From Cloacibacterium caeni (GTDB taxonomy: Bacteria; Bacteroidota; Bacteroidia; Flavobacteriales; Weeksellaceae), in the NCBI RefSeq assembly GCF_907163105.1, contig NZ_OU015321.1, positions 1,550,001-1,614,000 of the forward strand: 64,000 nucleotides of DNA, in the 5' to 3' direction. Position numbers and translations under genes: made by a program. The number at the start of each line of letters is the position of its first letter. The first letter of the stretch is position 1. The notes beneath the pieces are model-generated. The model was not told the DNA's origin and searched no databases. It worked only from the letters and a program-made list of their open reading frames with translations. Shown here piece after piece: positions 27,765-36,243 of the stretch.

Positions 27765-28715
27765 TTAACCTAAAATGCTATCATCTATAACTTGATTATT
27801 CCATGAAATATTTTGTAAGCTCTTATTTTTGTCAAAATAAAAATCTATTCTTCCTAAAAGCAATCCAGCCCAACCTACTTGATTCACCAAAACGTTTTTG
27901 CCACTTTTATTGGTAAAAGATTGTGGTTCTGGTAAAAAAGTATGAGTGTGACCTCCTAAAATTAAATCAATATTATCCGTTTGAGCTGCTAATTTTTTGT
28001 CAGAAATTTTATCAGCATCATCTCTGTAATCAAAACCAATATGTGATAGACAAATTACCAAATCACAACCTTTTTCTTTTCTCAGAAAATCTGCATAATG
28101 CTGTGCGATTTCTACTGGGTTTAAATACTTAGTTTCCTGATATTGTTTCTTGCCCACCAATCCATCTAACTCTATTCCCACTCCGAAAAGTCCTACTTTA
28201 ATTCCATCTTTTTTGAAGATTTTATATTTTTCGGTTTTTCCATCAAGAATGGTATTGCTGAAATCATAATTAGAAGTGATAAAAGGGAATTTAGCATTTG
28301 GTAAAGCCTTCAAGAAGCCCTCTAAACCATTATCGAAATCATGATTTCCCATAGTTGCAGCATCATAACCCATCATAGACATTAATTTAAATTCTAGTTC
28401 GCCTCCATAAAAATTAAAATATGGTGTTCCTTGAAAAATGTCACCTGCATCTAACAAAAGAACATTTTTTTCTTGGCTTCTAATCTGCTGAATTAAAGTA
28501 GCACGTCTTGCAAAACCTCCTTGATTAGGATTTCTAGAATAACTAGAATCAAAAGGTTCTATTCTACTGTGTTGGTCATTGGTATGTAAAACGGTCAATT
28601 TATAAGCCGCATTTTTATCAAGAATACTTTTTTGACTGGCAAAAACTAAATTAGGCGCTAAAGAAAGTGCTAATGTTCCGCCTCCTACTGTTCTTAAAAA
28701 TTCTTTTCTGTTCAT
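27765..28715 (-). CDS. 5'-nucleotidase N-terminal (metallophosphatase) domain protein
   Basis: A 316-residue exported hydrolase corresponding to the catalytic half of UshA-type 5'-nucleotidases. Its N-terminus (MNRKEFLRTVGGGTLALSL) looks like a signal of Tat-related form, though the twin Arg is reduced to NRKEF. Metal ligands are seen in VLHTNDQHSRIEP, LLDAGDIFQG, TMGNHDFDNG, ICLSHIGFDYR and LILGGHTHTF. The substrate-binding C-terminal domain is missing here and is encoded by the preceding gene (28715-29464), whose stop overlaps this start as TAATG. It probably acts with that partner in the periplasm on nucleotides. Confidence 0.9.
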   Translation of the reverse strand: MNRKEFLRTVGGGTLALSLAPNLVFASQKSILDKNAAYKLTVLHTNDQHSRIEPFDSSYSRNPNQGGFARRATLIQQIRSQEKNVLLLDAGDIFQGTPYFNFYGGELEFKLMSMMGYDAATMGNHDFDNGLEGFLKALPNAKFPFITSNYDFSNTILDGKTEKYKIFKKDGIKVGLFGVGIELDGLVGKKQYQETKYLNPVEIAQHYADFLRKEKGCDLVICLSHIGFDYRDDADKISDKKLAAQTDNIDLILGGHTHTFLPEPQSFTNKSGKNVLVNQVGWAGLLLGRIDFYFDKNKSLQNISWNNQVIDDSILG

Positions 28716-29464
28716 TAGTTTTTCCCTTTAAAATTTAAACGAATATCTGTATTAGCTTTTACTTCTGGATTTTTCTTGAAATATTCTAAAAATAAATCTC
28801 TTAATTTAATTCCTGTAGAAATCAATTCTCCTTTGCTGAAAAACTTCATATTATCACCACCCAAAGCAAGATAATCAGACGTAGCAATGTAATACACCTT
28901 TTCATCTTCTACATTTTCGCCATCGATTAAGGCTTGATTGATTTTACCGTTTTCTGTTTCGATGTAAAGATGAGAAACAGGGTTATTTTTCTGTGTTTCT
29001 AGATAATATTGAAATAAACCTCTTAAATCACTCCCTTTCATTTTTACGATTACCACTTCGTTTTCAAAAGGCATTACTTCAAAAACATGTTTGGTCAAAA
29101 TATCTCCTGCTCCAATCGTAGAACGAATTCCACCGATGTTAATTACCGCAGCATCTACATCAATATCATTTTTTTCGCCCCATTCTTCTGCTCCTTCATA
29201 AGTGAAATCTGCCAAAAGGTTCCCTAAATTAGAATTGTCTCCCGATTTATTAAGGTCTACAGAAGTGTAAGAAATTTTAGAATTCATTTTTTTCTCCAAC
29301 TCTACTTTGTAAGGAGCAATAACGGAAACAAAATTCTGATTTTCTGCAATTTCAGAAGTGATAGAAGTATTTTTCTGCGGTTGAACTTGAGCCACTTGAA
29401 GCGGAGCTCTGCATGCAGAAGCAGTAAGCGCAACGATGGCCAACAACCAAATTTTATTTTTCAT
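28715..29464 (-). CDS. 5'-nucleotidase C-terminal domain lipoprotein
   Basis: A 249-residue lipoprotein (lipobox ASAC, Cys18) made of the 5'-nucleotidase C-terminal substrate-binding domain: NLLADFTYEGAEEWG, AVINIGGIRSTIGAGDI, and YYIATSDYLALGGDNMKFF. In UshA-type enzymes this domain follows the metallophosphatase domain in one chain. Here it is a separate gene placed first. I use ATG 29464, since the in-frame upstream start at 29488 falls in the likely promoter (29486-29493) and would spoil the signal peptide. Confidence 0.9.
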   Translation of the reverse strand: MKNKIWLLAIVALTASACRAPLQVAQVQPQKNTSITSEIAENQNFVSVIAPYKVELEKKMNSKISYTSVDLNKSGDNSNLGNLLADFTYEGAEEWGEKNDIDVDAAVINIGGIRSTIGAGDILTKHVFEVMPFENEVVIVKMKGSDLRGLFQYYLETQKNNPVSHLYIETENGKINQALIDGENVEDEKVYYIATSDYLALGGDNMKFFSKGELISTGIKLRDLFLEYFKKNPEVKANTDIRLNFKGKN

Positions 29465-29485
29465 GATTTTATAAAAATTGTAATG

Positions 29486-29493
29486 CAAATATA
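29486..29493 (-). promoter_or_regulatory. -7 box of the split 5'-nucleotidase operon
   Basis: On the minus strand this is TATATTTG, a full TAnnTTTG match 21 bp upstream of ATG 29464. Confidence 0.6.
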
Positions 29494-29518
29494 ATTGATT
29501 ATCTGTTATTATGAATAG

Positions 29519-29755
29519 ATTTTTTGGCGGGCGTGAACCGAAGAAATTTGCGTAAAAAATAGCCCCGATTGCCTCTTTGTTTCTTTATATTTTTAAAGGA
29601 ATCGGCTAAACTCTTGCCTCGTTTTGAAGCGGAAATCCTTTTAAAATTTTCAGGTTTTTTCATTTTATGAAACCTGAGTGAAAAAATTTTAAAAGGTTGC
29701 AGCGAAAAGCGGGACCAAAAGTGATGAGAATTAGTAAACTTCTTGCTCCTGAAAA
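29519..29755. ncRNA. Structured intergenic element, possible noncoding RNA
   Basis: This 340-bp gene-free region folds strongly. A 14-bp perfect arm CCTTTTAAAATTTT (29637-29650) pairs with 29683-29696, and inside it CAGGTTT (29651-29657) pairs with 29670-29676, giving a loop of about 12 nt. Outside, GCCCCG near 29561 can pair with CGGGAC at 29709-29714. GC-rich islands (TTGGCGGGCG, AGCCCCGATT, AGCGGGACC) stand out from the AT-rich background. I recall similar AGCCCCGAT...AGCGGGA segments in other Flavobacteriia intergenic regions, but cannot confirm an Rfam match. The overlapping frame on the minus strand looks non-coding. Confidence 0.5.
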
Positions 29756-29767
29756 AAAAATTTTCAC

Positions 29768-29775
29768 TAATTTTG
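29768..29775 (+). promoter_or_regulatory. -7 box of dapA
   Basis: TAATTTTG is a full TAnnTTTG match 31 bp before the dapA ATG. Confidence 0.6.
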
Positions 29776-29806
29776 AACAAATTAATTTTTATAACACAAT
29801 TTAACA

Positions 29807-30679
29807 ATGAGTAACTTAAAAGGAGTAGGTGTAGCATTAGTAACACCTTTCAACGAAGATTTATCAGTAGATTTTGATTCGCTAACGAGATTAGTAGAAT
29901 ACAACATCGAAAATGGCACCAATTATTTAGTAGTTCTAGGAACCACAGCAGAAGCTGCTACTCTTTCTGCAGCAGAAAAACAAGAAGTTATAAAACACGT
30001 TATAAAGATTAATAATAAACGTTTACCATTGGTTTTAGGAATCGGTGGAAACAATACTCTAGAAGTTAAAAAACAAATTGAAGAAGCAGATTTAACTGAT
30101 TTCGATGCGGTTCTATCAGTATCTCCTTACTATAACAAACCCAACCAAGAAGGACTTTATCAGCATTATAAAATGCTAGCTTCTACAGGAAAACAAATCA
30201 TTATTTACAACGTTCCAGGAAGAACTGGTCAAAACATAGAAGCTTCTACCACATTGCGTTTAGCAAATGAATTCCCTAATCTTTTTATGATTAAAGAAGC
30301 TGCACCAAACATCTTACAATATTTTGACATTTTAAGAAAAAAACCTGCAAATTTCTCTTTAGTTTCTGGAGATGATGAATATACGCTTCCAGTAACTTTA
30401 GCTGGTGGAGACGGTGTAATTTCTGTAATTGGACAAGGTTATCCTAAGGAATTTTCTACGATGGTACAACTTGCTTTCGAAGGAAAAGTAAAAGAAGCTT
30501 ATGAAATTCATAACAAATTAGTAGAAATCACCAGACTTATTTTTGCTGAAGGAAATCCTTGCGGAATTAAAACCGTTTTAGCAGAGAAAGGAATCATCAA
30601 AAACTACTTAAGATTGCCTCTAGTTGTTGCTTCTGAAGGTTTACAAGCCAAAATAAAAGCAGAAATGGCAAAAATTTAA
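29807..30679 (+). CDS. dapA: 4-hydroxy-tetrahydrodipicolinate synthase DapA
   Basis: A 290-residue TIM-barrel aldolase condensing pyruvate and aspartate semialdehyde in lysine and diaminopimelate synthesis. Motifs include GVALVTPFNEDLSVD, LGTTAEAATLS (TT pair), YNVPGRTGQNIE (Tyr and Arg of the active site), and MIKEAAPN with the Schiff-base lysine. The family's GNPCGIKT-like segment (EGNPCGIKTVLA) is also present. Length is typical (about 292). Monocistronic with promoter and terminator. Confidence 0.97.
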   Translation: MSNLKGVGVALVTPFNEDLSVDFDSLTRLVEYNIENGTNYLVVLGTTAEAATLSAAEKQEVIKHVIKINNKRLPLVLGIGGNNTLEVKKQIEEADLTDFDAVLSVSPYYNKPNQEGLYQHYKMLASTGKQIIIYNVPGRTGQNIEASTTLRLANEFPNLFMIKEAAPNILQYFDILRKKPANFSLVSGDDEYTLPVTLAGGDGVISVIGQGYPKEFSTMVQLAFEGKVKEAYEIHNKLVEITRLIFAEGNPCGIKTVLAEKGIIKNYLRLPLVVASEGLQAKIKAEMAKI

Positions 30680-30705
30680 TATTATAAATTTTAAATTTCA
30701 ATATT

Positions 30706-30736
30706 AAGAACTTACCTTTGTGTAAGTTCTTTTTTT
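30706..30736 (+). terminator. Terminator of dapA that contains the next gene's -7 box
   Basis: A 10-bp stem AAGAACTTAC/GTAAGTTCTT with 6-nt loop precedes a T-run that ends at the ATG of the GNAT gene (30737). The same bases include TACCTTTG (30713-30720), a full TAnnTTTG match, so terminator and promoter overlap. Confidence 0.75.
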
Positions 30737-31225
30737 ATGATTACAAAAGCCACAATAAAAGACATTCCTTTAATTCAAGATTTAGCAGAAAAATCTTGGA
30801 GAAGTCACTATCCGGGAATTATTTCTCCTGAACAAATAGATTTCATGCTGGATTTAATGTATTCGGAAGAAGAAATCACCAGTCAATTTAATAATCCCAA
30901 TTATCATTATTGTCTTTTGGGTGATGCAGAAAATTTCTATGGAATTATGGGCTTCGAAAATCATTATGAACAAAACACTACTAAACTCCATAGAATCTAC
31001 ATTACCGAAGATGGAAAAGGAAAAGGTCTAGGAAAAGAAGCCATTCAGTTTCTTAAAAATCAAATTCTAGAAGTGGGCGACCAAAGAATTATCCTTGCCG
31101 TAAATAAGCAAAATCCATCTTATCATTTTTATCTTTCTCAAGGCTTCAAAGTCTATGAAGAAGGTGTTTTTGACATTGGAAATGGCTTCGTGATGGATGA
31201 TTACTTGATGGAATGGAATGCATAA
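30737..31225 (+). CDS. GNAT-family N-acetyltransferase
   Basis: A 162-residue acetyltransferase with the acetyl-CoA-binding motif A as LHRIYITEDGKGKGLGKEA (about 85-103; R/Q-x-x-G-x-G/A pattern GKGKGLG) and motif B NPSYHFYLSQGFKVYEEG. The substrate is unknown; the family modifies proteins, antibiotics or small amines. ATG 30737 abuts the dapA terminator. Its message would have a leader of roughly 10 nt if the TACCTTTG box is used. Confidence 0.88.
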   Translation: MITKATIKDIPLIQDLAEKSWRSHYPGIISPEQIDFMLDLMYSEEEITSQFNNPNYHYCLLGDAENFYGIMGFENHYEQNTTKLHRIYITEDGKGKGLGKEAIQFLKNQILEVGDQRIILAVNKQNPSYHFYLSQGFKVYEEGVFDIGNGFVMDDYLMEWNA

Positions 31226-31274
31226 ATTATCATATCTTTAACACTTCATATACATTCTCTATTAATTTTTTCAC

Positions 31275-31282
31275 TAACTTTG
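31275..31282 (+). promoter_or_regulatory. -7 box of the metal-efflux operon
   Basis: TAACTTTG is a full TAnnTTTG match 13 bp before ATG 31295, the first gene of the operon. Confidence 0.6.
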
Positions 31283-31294
31283 TGAAATATTCAG

Positions 31295-31684
31295 ATGAAA
31301 AGACATTTTTCAATATTTATCTTAACAATTTACCTCTTTAGTTTTACAGAGGTAAAAGAAGTATTGAAAATTCCTGCATTAATCGAACATTATCAGGAAC
31401 ATAAATCTGAAAATAAAAACATCAGTATTATTGGGTTTATCGCGCTTCATTATTTAAGCGGTAGCCAAAAAGACAGTGATTATGAAAAAGATATGAAACT
31501 GCCTTTTAAAGCCCATGAAATTTCTTCAGTCAGCTTTGCTATCCAAGACTTACCTAAATCTTTTGAGTTAAATTTAGCTCAAACTAAAAAGTTTTTTGAA
31601 GAAAAAAACCAGAACTTTCATTACACTGAAAGTTTTATCAATCCACATTTACTTTCATTTTTTCAACCGCCAGAGCTGATTTAA
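31295..31684 (+). CDS. Small exported hypothetical protein at the head of the metal-efflux operon
   Basis: A 129-residue protein with a hydrophobic N-terminus (MKRHFSIFILTIYLFSF) that could be a signal or anchor. The middle reads IIGFIALHYLSGSQKDSD and is followed by several His (KAHEIS, NFHYTES, NPHLLS). I do not recognise a family. Position 66 bp before the RND pump and directly after the operon promoter suggests a role in metal handling, for example a periplasmic sensor or chaperone, but this is only inferred. Confidence 0.75.
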   Translation: MKRHFSIFILTIYLFSFTEVKEVLKIPALIEHYQEHKSENKNISIIGFIALHYLSGSQKDSDYEKDMKLPFKAHEISSVSFAIQDLPKSFELNLAQTKKFFEEKNQNFHYTESFINPHLLSFFQPPELI

Positions 31685-31750
31685 TTTATTGGTATAGAAA
31701 ACTCATTACTATTTGGTTTTGAGACGTTTCACTCTATAAATTAAATTAAA

Positions 31751-34700
31751 ATGCTTAACAAAATCATAGAATTTTCCATCAAGAATAAACTGATTATCGC
31801 TTTATTCACGCTTGGATTAATCATTTATGGAATATTTGAGGTAAGAAAATTACCTATAGATGCTGTTCCTGATATTACAGACAATCAGGTACAGATTATT
31901 ACCGTTTCCCCAAGTTTGGGAGCACCAGATGTAGAAAGATTCATCACTTTTCCGCTAGAACAAGCCAATAATAACATTGCAGGAATTAAACAAATGCGTA
32001 GTTTTTCGCGTTTCGGACTTTCTGTAATTACTATCGTTTTTAAAGATGAAGTAGATTTACATTGGGCACGTCAACAAGTTGCAGAAAGACTTCAGCAAGT
32101 TTCTAAAGATATTCCTACCAGTTTAGGAACACCTTCTATGGCACCCATTTCTACAGGTTTAGGAGAAATTTATCAATATGTAGTTCGTCCGAAAAAAGGT
32201 TATGAACACCGTTACAATGCGATGCAACTCAGAACTATTCAAGATTGGATTGTTCGCAGACAATTATTAGGAACGGAAGGAGTTGCAGATGTAGCGAGTT
32301 TTGGTGGAGATTTAAAGCAATATGAAGTTGCCGTAAATCCTTCTCAACTGAAATCTATGGGTGTAACCATGACCGAAGTTTTTGATGCATTACAAAAAAA
32401 CAATCAAAATACTGGAGGCGCTTATATAGAAAAAGGTCCGAGTGTTCTTTTTATCAGAACCGAAGGATTAATGGGAAAAATTACAGATATTGAGAACACT
32501 GTAGTTAAAAATTTAGAAGACGGAACACCAATTTTGATTAAAAATATTGGAACCGTACAATACGGAAAAGCCATCAGATACGGCGCAATGACTTACAACG
32601 GACAAGGAGAAGTTGCAGGAGCTGTGGTGATGATGATGAAAGGAGAAAACTCAAACGAAGTCATTAAAAAAGTAAAAACAAGAATAGAAGAAATCCAAAA
32701 AACTTTACCAGAAGGCGTAAAAATAGATGCATTCTTAGACCGAACCAAAATGGTAAATAATGCCATCGGAACAGTTGAGAAAAACCTTTTAGAAGGTGCA
32801 CTAATTGTAGTTTTCGTATTGGTATTATTCCTCGGAAATCTGCGTGCTGGATTTTTGGTCGCTTCTGTTATTCCGCTCTCCATGCTTTTTGCCATCATTA
32901 TGATGAATATTTTTGGAGTTTCAGGGAATTTAATGAGTTTAGGCGCATTAGATTTCGGATTAATTGTAGATGGAGCCGTCATTATTGTAGAAGCGGTTTT
33001 GCATAGATTACAACACTTGAAAATCTATCAAAATCAAAGCATTTCTCAAACCATGATGGATGACGAAGTCTATACTTCTTCTAGCAAAATGATGAATTCT
33101 GCGGTGTTTGGACAAATCATTATCCTAATCGTTTACTTACCAATTCTCACTTTAGAAGGTGTAGAAGGTAAAATGTTTATTCCGATGGCGCAAACTGTAA
33201 TTTTTGCATTATTGGGAGCATTTATTCTTTCTTTAACTTATATCCCGATGATGAGCTCTCTTGTTTTGTCTAAAAAAATTGACAATAAGAAGACCATTTC
33301 GGATAAAATGATTGAAAAAATTGAGAAAAACTACGATAAATCATTAGAAAGAGTTTTAAAAGTTCCTAACTTAATATTCTTCGGGATTGTTGGTGTATTT
33401 TTCTTTGCCGTTTTTATAATGACCAGATTAGGTGGAGAATTTATTCCAAGTCTTCCTGAAGGAGATTTCGCAGTAGACACCAGAGTTCTACCAGGCAGTA
33501 ATCTGAAAACTTCTACAGATGCTGTTCAAAAGTCATCACAGATTTTAATGAAAAAATTCCCGGAAATTGAAAAAATTGTAGGGAAAACAGGAAGCTCCGA
33601 AATCCCAACCGATCCTATGCCAATTGATGCTAGTGATATGATGATTATCTTAAAACCTCGTGCTGAATGGACTTCTGCAACAACTTATGATGAACTCTCA
33701 GAAAAAATGTCTGCAGAATTGAAGAAAAATATGATTGGCGTTACCTACTCTTTCCAATATCCTGTTGCAATGCGTTTTAACGAATTAATGACAGGAGCAA
33801 GACAAGATGTAGTTTGTAAAATTTTTGGAGAAAATCTTGACACCTTAAAAGTTTATGCTGAAAAATTAGGTCAAATTTCTAAAAAAATACAAGGCGCACA
33901 AAATATTTATGTAGAACCCGTTTCAGGAATGCCACAGATTGTAATTACTTACAAACGTGAAGCCATGTCACAATTTGGACTCAATGTAAGTGATGTAAAT
34001 AATATCGTGAATACCGCTTTTGCAGGACAAGCTACAGGCTCTGTATTCGAAGGAGAAAAGAAATTTGATTTGGTGGTTCGTTTAGATGGAAACCAAAGAA
34101 AAAATGTAGACGATGTCAATAATCTACTCATCTCTACTCCTTCTGGAATCGAAATTCCACTCAGTACAGTTGCAAATGTGGAATTAAAGGAAAGCATTAA
34201 CCAAATTCAGCGTGAAAATGCTCAGCGAAGAATCATCGTTGGATTTAATGTAAGAAACCGAGATATACAATCTACGGTAGAAGATTTACAACAAAATGTA
34301 GAAAAACAACTGAAACTTCCTGCTGGTTATTCTATAAAATATGGTGGAACTTTTGAAAATCTTCAACAAGCAAAATCACGTTTAGCAATAGCCGTTCCGG
34401 TGAGTTTATTTTTAATTTTATTGATGCTGTATTTTGCATTTAATTCAGTAAAATACGGATTGCTCATCTTCTCTGCAATTCCACTTTCCGCGATTGGAGG
34501 AATCCTCTCACTCTGGTTAAGAGACATGAATTTCAGTATTTCTGCGGGAGTTGGTTTCATCGCATTATTTGGGGTTGCGGTTTTAAATGGCATTGTTCTT
34601 ATTTCGGAATTTAACCGCCAAAAAACAATACAACCAGATTTAAAAACTGCAGTAATTATAGGTGGTAGAACCAGATTAAGACCTGTTTTAATGACTGCCT

Positions 34701-34921
34701 TTGTAGCATCTCTAGGATTTTTGCCAATGGCAATTTCTACAGGTGAAGGTGCAGAAGTTCAGCGACCACTCGCTACAGTTGTAATTGGTGGTTTATTGTT
34801 GGCCACTTATCTTACGCTTTATCTTTTGCCAGTAATGTACATTTGGTTTGAGGCACATTTCCCTGAAAAAAATAGAAAATTGCAAGAAATAGAAGATACT
34901 GAAGATGGATACCAACTATAA
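31751..34921 (+). CDS. CzcA-type heavy-metal efflux RND pump
   Basis: A 1056-residue HME-RND transporter with twelve membrane helices and two large periplasmic loops, exporting metal ions by proton antiport through a tripartite complex. It starts MLNKIIEFSIKNKLIIALF. Transmembrane helix 4 carries DFGLIVDGAVIIVE (Asp401, Asp407), the acidic signature of CzcA/CnrA-like pumps for divalent ions (Zn, Co, Cd or Ni) rather than the Cu(I)/Ag(I) pumps of CusA type. Which ion is exported is not certain. The partner channel and adaptor are encoded downstream in the same direction. Confidence 0.95.
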   Translation: MLNKIIEFSIKNKLIIALFTLGLIIYGIFEVRKLPIDAVPDITDNQVQIITVSPSLGAPDVERFITFPLEQANNNIAGIKQMRSFSRFGLSVITIVFKDEVDLHWARQQVAERLQQVSKDIPTSLGTPSMAPISTGLGEIYQYVVRPKKGYEHRYNAMQLRTIQDWIVRRQLLGTEGVADVASFGGDLKQYEVAVNPSQLKSMGVTMTEVFDALQKNNQNTGGAYIEKGPSVLFIRTEGLMGKITDIENTVVKNLEDGTPILIKNIGTVQYGKAIRYGAMTYNGQGEVAGAVVMMMKGENSNEVIKKVKTRIEEIQKTLPEGVKIDAFLDRTKMVNNAIGTVEKNLLEGALIVVFVLVLFLGNLRAGFLVASVIPLSMLFAIIMMNIFGVSGNLMSLGALDFGLIVDGAVIIVEAVLHRLQHLKIYQNQSISQTMMDDEVYTSSSKMMNSAVFGQIIILIVYLPILTLEGVEGKMFIPMAQTVIFALLGAFILSLTYIPMMSSLVLSKKIDNKKTISDKMIEKIEKNYDKSLERVLKVPNLIFFGIVGVFFFAVFIMTRLGGEFIPSLPEGDFAVDTRVLPGSNLKTSTDAVQKSSQILMKKFPEIEKIVGKTGSSEIPTDPMPIDASDMMIILKPRAEWTSATTYDELSEKMSAELKKNMIGVTYSFQYPVAMRFNELMTGARQDVVCKIFGENLDTLKVYAEKLGQISKKIQGAQNIYVEPVSGMPQIVITYKREAMSQFGLNVSDVNNIVNTAFAGQATGSVFEGEKKFDLVVRLDGNQRKNVDDVNNLLISTPSGIEIPLSTVANVELKESINQIQRENAQRRIIVGFNVRNRDIQSTVEDLQQNVEKQLKLPAGYSIKYGGTFENLQQAKSRLAIAVPVSLFLILLMLYFAFNSVKYGLLIFSAIPLSAIGGILSLWLRDMNFSISAGVGFIALFGVAVLNGIVLISEFNRQKTIQPDLKTAVIIGGRTRLRPVLMTAFVASLGFLPMAISTGEGAEVQRPLATVVIGGLLLATYLTLYLLPVMYIWFEAHFPEKNRKLQEIEDTEDGYQL

Positions 34922-34926
34922 ATCTA

Positions 34927-34996
34927 AACACAGAGACACAAAGAATTTCACGGAGAACACCGTGAACTCTAATAATTTCTCTGTGACCTCTGTGGT
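34927..34996. repeat. Imperfect palindrome between pump and channel genes
   Basis: A perfect 7-bp hairpin TTCACGG/CCGTGAA (34947-34966, loop AGAACA) sits inside longer imperfect arms: ACACAGAGACACAAAGAA on the left and TTTCTCTGTGACCTCTGTGG on the right. It fills the gap between the pump stop and the TolC start. It may be an interspersed REP-like repeat or a partial attenuator that tunes expression of the downstream genes. Confidence 0.65.
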
Positions 34997-35015
34997 AAAA
35001 AATAAATCAAATAAA

Positions 35016-36236
35016 ATGAAAGAAAAATTTTTAAAAATATTCACTTTTCTAATTTTTGGAATAGGATTTTCACAAACTCCTATTTCGTTAGAAAGTGCTA
35101 TCAATAAAGCTTTGGATAATAATTTAGCCATCAAGGACGGAACATTAAGGGTACAATATCAAGAAAAAATGCAACGTTCTGCTACAGTTATTGATCCATT
35201 GATGATTTCGGGAGAAATCGGACAAATGAATTCAGCTTATGTTGACAATAAATTTTCGGTTTCTCAAACAATTAGATTGCCAAAATTTTACAACAGTCAG
35301 AAGAAAGTTTTAGCAGAAGAATATAAAAATTCTATGTTACAATTGGATGTTCATAAATGGCAACTCAAAAAAGAAATCTCTTTGATTTACAATGAGTTAA
35401 AATATCTAGACGAGAAGAAAAAACTGCTCAAAAAAGCAGACAGCATCTTTTCTCAATATTACAAAAGAGCTGAACTTAGACTGAAAAAAGGAGAAAGCAA
35501 TCTCTTAGAAAAAGCGACTGCCGAAAACTTGAGAAGTCAAGCAGAACTGCAACTCAACGCACTCGAAAAAGACAGAGAAATTGCTTTGCAGAAATTTAAT
35601 TTCCTCATCAATGATGGAACTTTTTACCAAAATGATAAAGAAAAATATACTGTTTTAGATATTAACAATCTTGGTGAAAATTTCTCAGGAAATCCAATTA
35701 TTTTAAAACAATTGGAACAAGAAAAAAACATTCAAAACGCTAAACTTTTGGCTGAAAAATCTAAGCTTACTCCTAGTTTTAACATTGGGTACAACAATAT
35801 GTCTATGTACGGAACGGGTGCAGATGATAAATTTTATGAACGTTCGGCAAGATTTCACTCTGGTATGGTAGGAATAGGTTTACCTGTTTTTAATTCAGCA
35901 CAGAAATCAGTGATTGAAGCTCAGAAAATCAACCAACAAATCGCTGAAAATAATTATCAGCTAGGTTCATTACAACTGAAAAATCAATACACACAGAACT
36001 TTAATCTTTATCAAAAACTAACGGACGAGATTTCTTACTATCAGAAAACAGGTTTGGCAAACAGCGAAAGCATCTTAAAAACCGCCAATAACCAATATTA
36101 TAACGGAGAAATCAATTATTTAGAATGGACTCTTTTAGTGAATCAAGCATTTGAAATTGAAAACAAATACACGGATCGATTAAAAGAACTCAATGACATT
36201 ATTATAGAAATCAACGCGCTGAAAAGCGATAATTAA
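35016..36236 (+). CDS. TolC-family outer-membrane efflux protein
   Basis: A 406-residue outer-membrane factor with signal peptide (MKEKFLKIFTFLIFGIGFS) and two OEP repeats of long coiled-coil helices (LRSQAELQLNALEKDREIA). It supplies the exit channel for the upstream RND pump. The same frame is open from an ATG at 34905 inside the pump gene, but that version would put the palindromic spacer into the protein and bury the signal peptide, so I start at 35016. It is followed after 7 bp by the cytochrome gene. Confidence 0.92.
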   Translation: MKEKFLKIFTFLIFGIGFSQTPISLESAINKALDNNLAIKDGTLRVQYQEKMQRSATVIDPLMISGEIGQMNSAYVDNKFSVSQTIRLPKFYNSQKKVLAEEYKNSMLQLDVHKWQLKKEISLIYNELKYLDEKKKLLKKADSIFSQYYKRAELRLKKGESNLLEKATAENLRSQAELQLNALEKDREIALQKFNFLINDGTFYQNDKEKYTVLDINNLGENFSGNPIILKQLEQEKNIQNAKLLAEKSKLTPSFNIGYNNMSMYGTGADDKFYERSARFHSGMVGIGLPVFNSAQKSVIEAQKINQQIAENNYQLGSLQLKNQYTQNFNLYQKLTDEISYYQKTGLANSESILKTANNQYYNGEINYLEWTLLVNQAFEIENKYTDRLKELNDIIIEINALKSDN

Positions 36237-36243
36237 TTAAAAG

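Noticed and set aside
29499-29846. 115-residue minus-strand reading frame before dapA
   Set aside because: It covers the structured intergenic element and the dapA start, has low-complexity Lys/Phe/Ser composition and no family resemblance.
31751-34921. Cu(I)/Ag(I)-specific CusA assignment
   Set aside because: Helix 4 carries DFGLIVDGAVI with two acidic residues, the pattern of divalent-metal CzcA/CnrA-like pumps.
34905-35015. Earlier ATG for the TolC-family protein inside the pump gene
   Set aside because: It would translate a palindromic spacer and place the signal peptide at residue 38.
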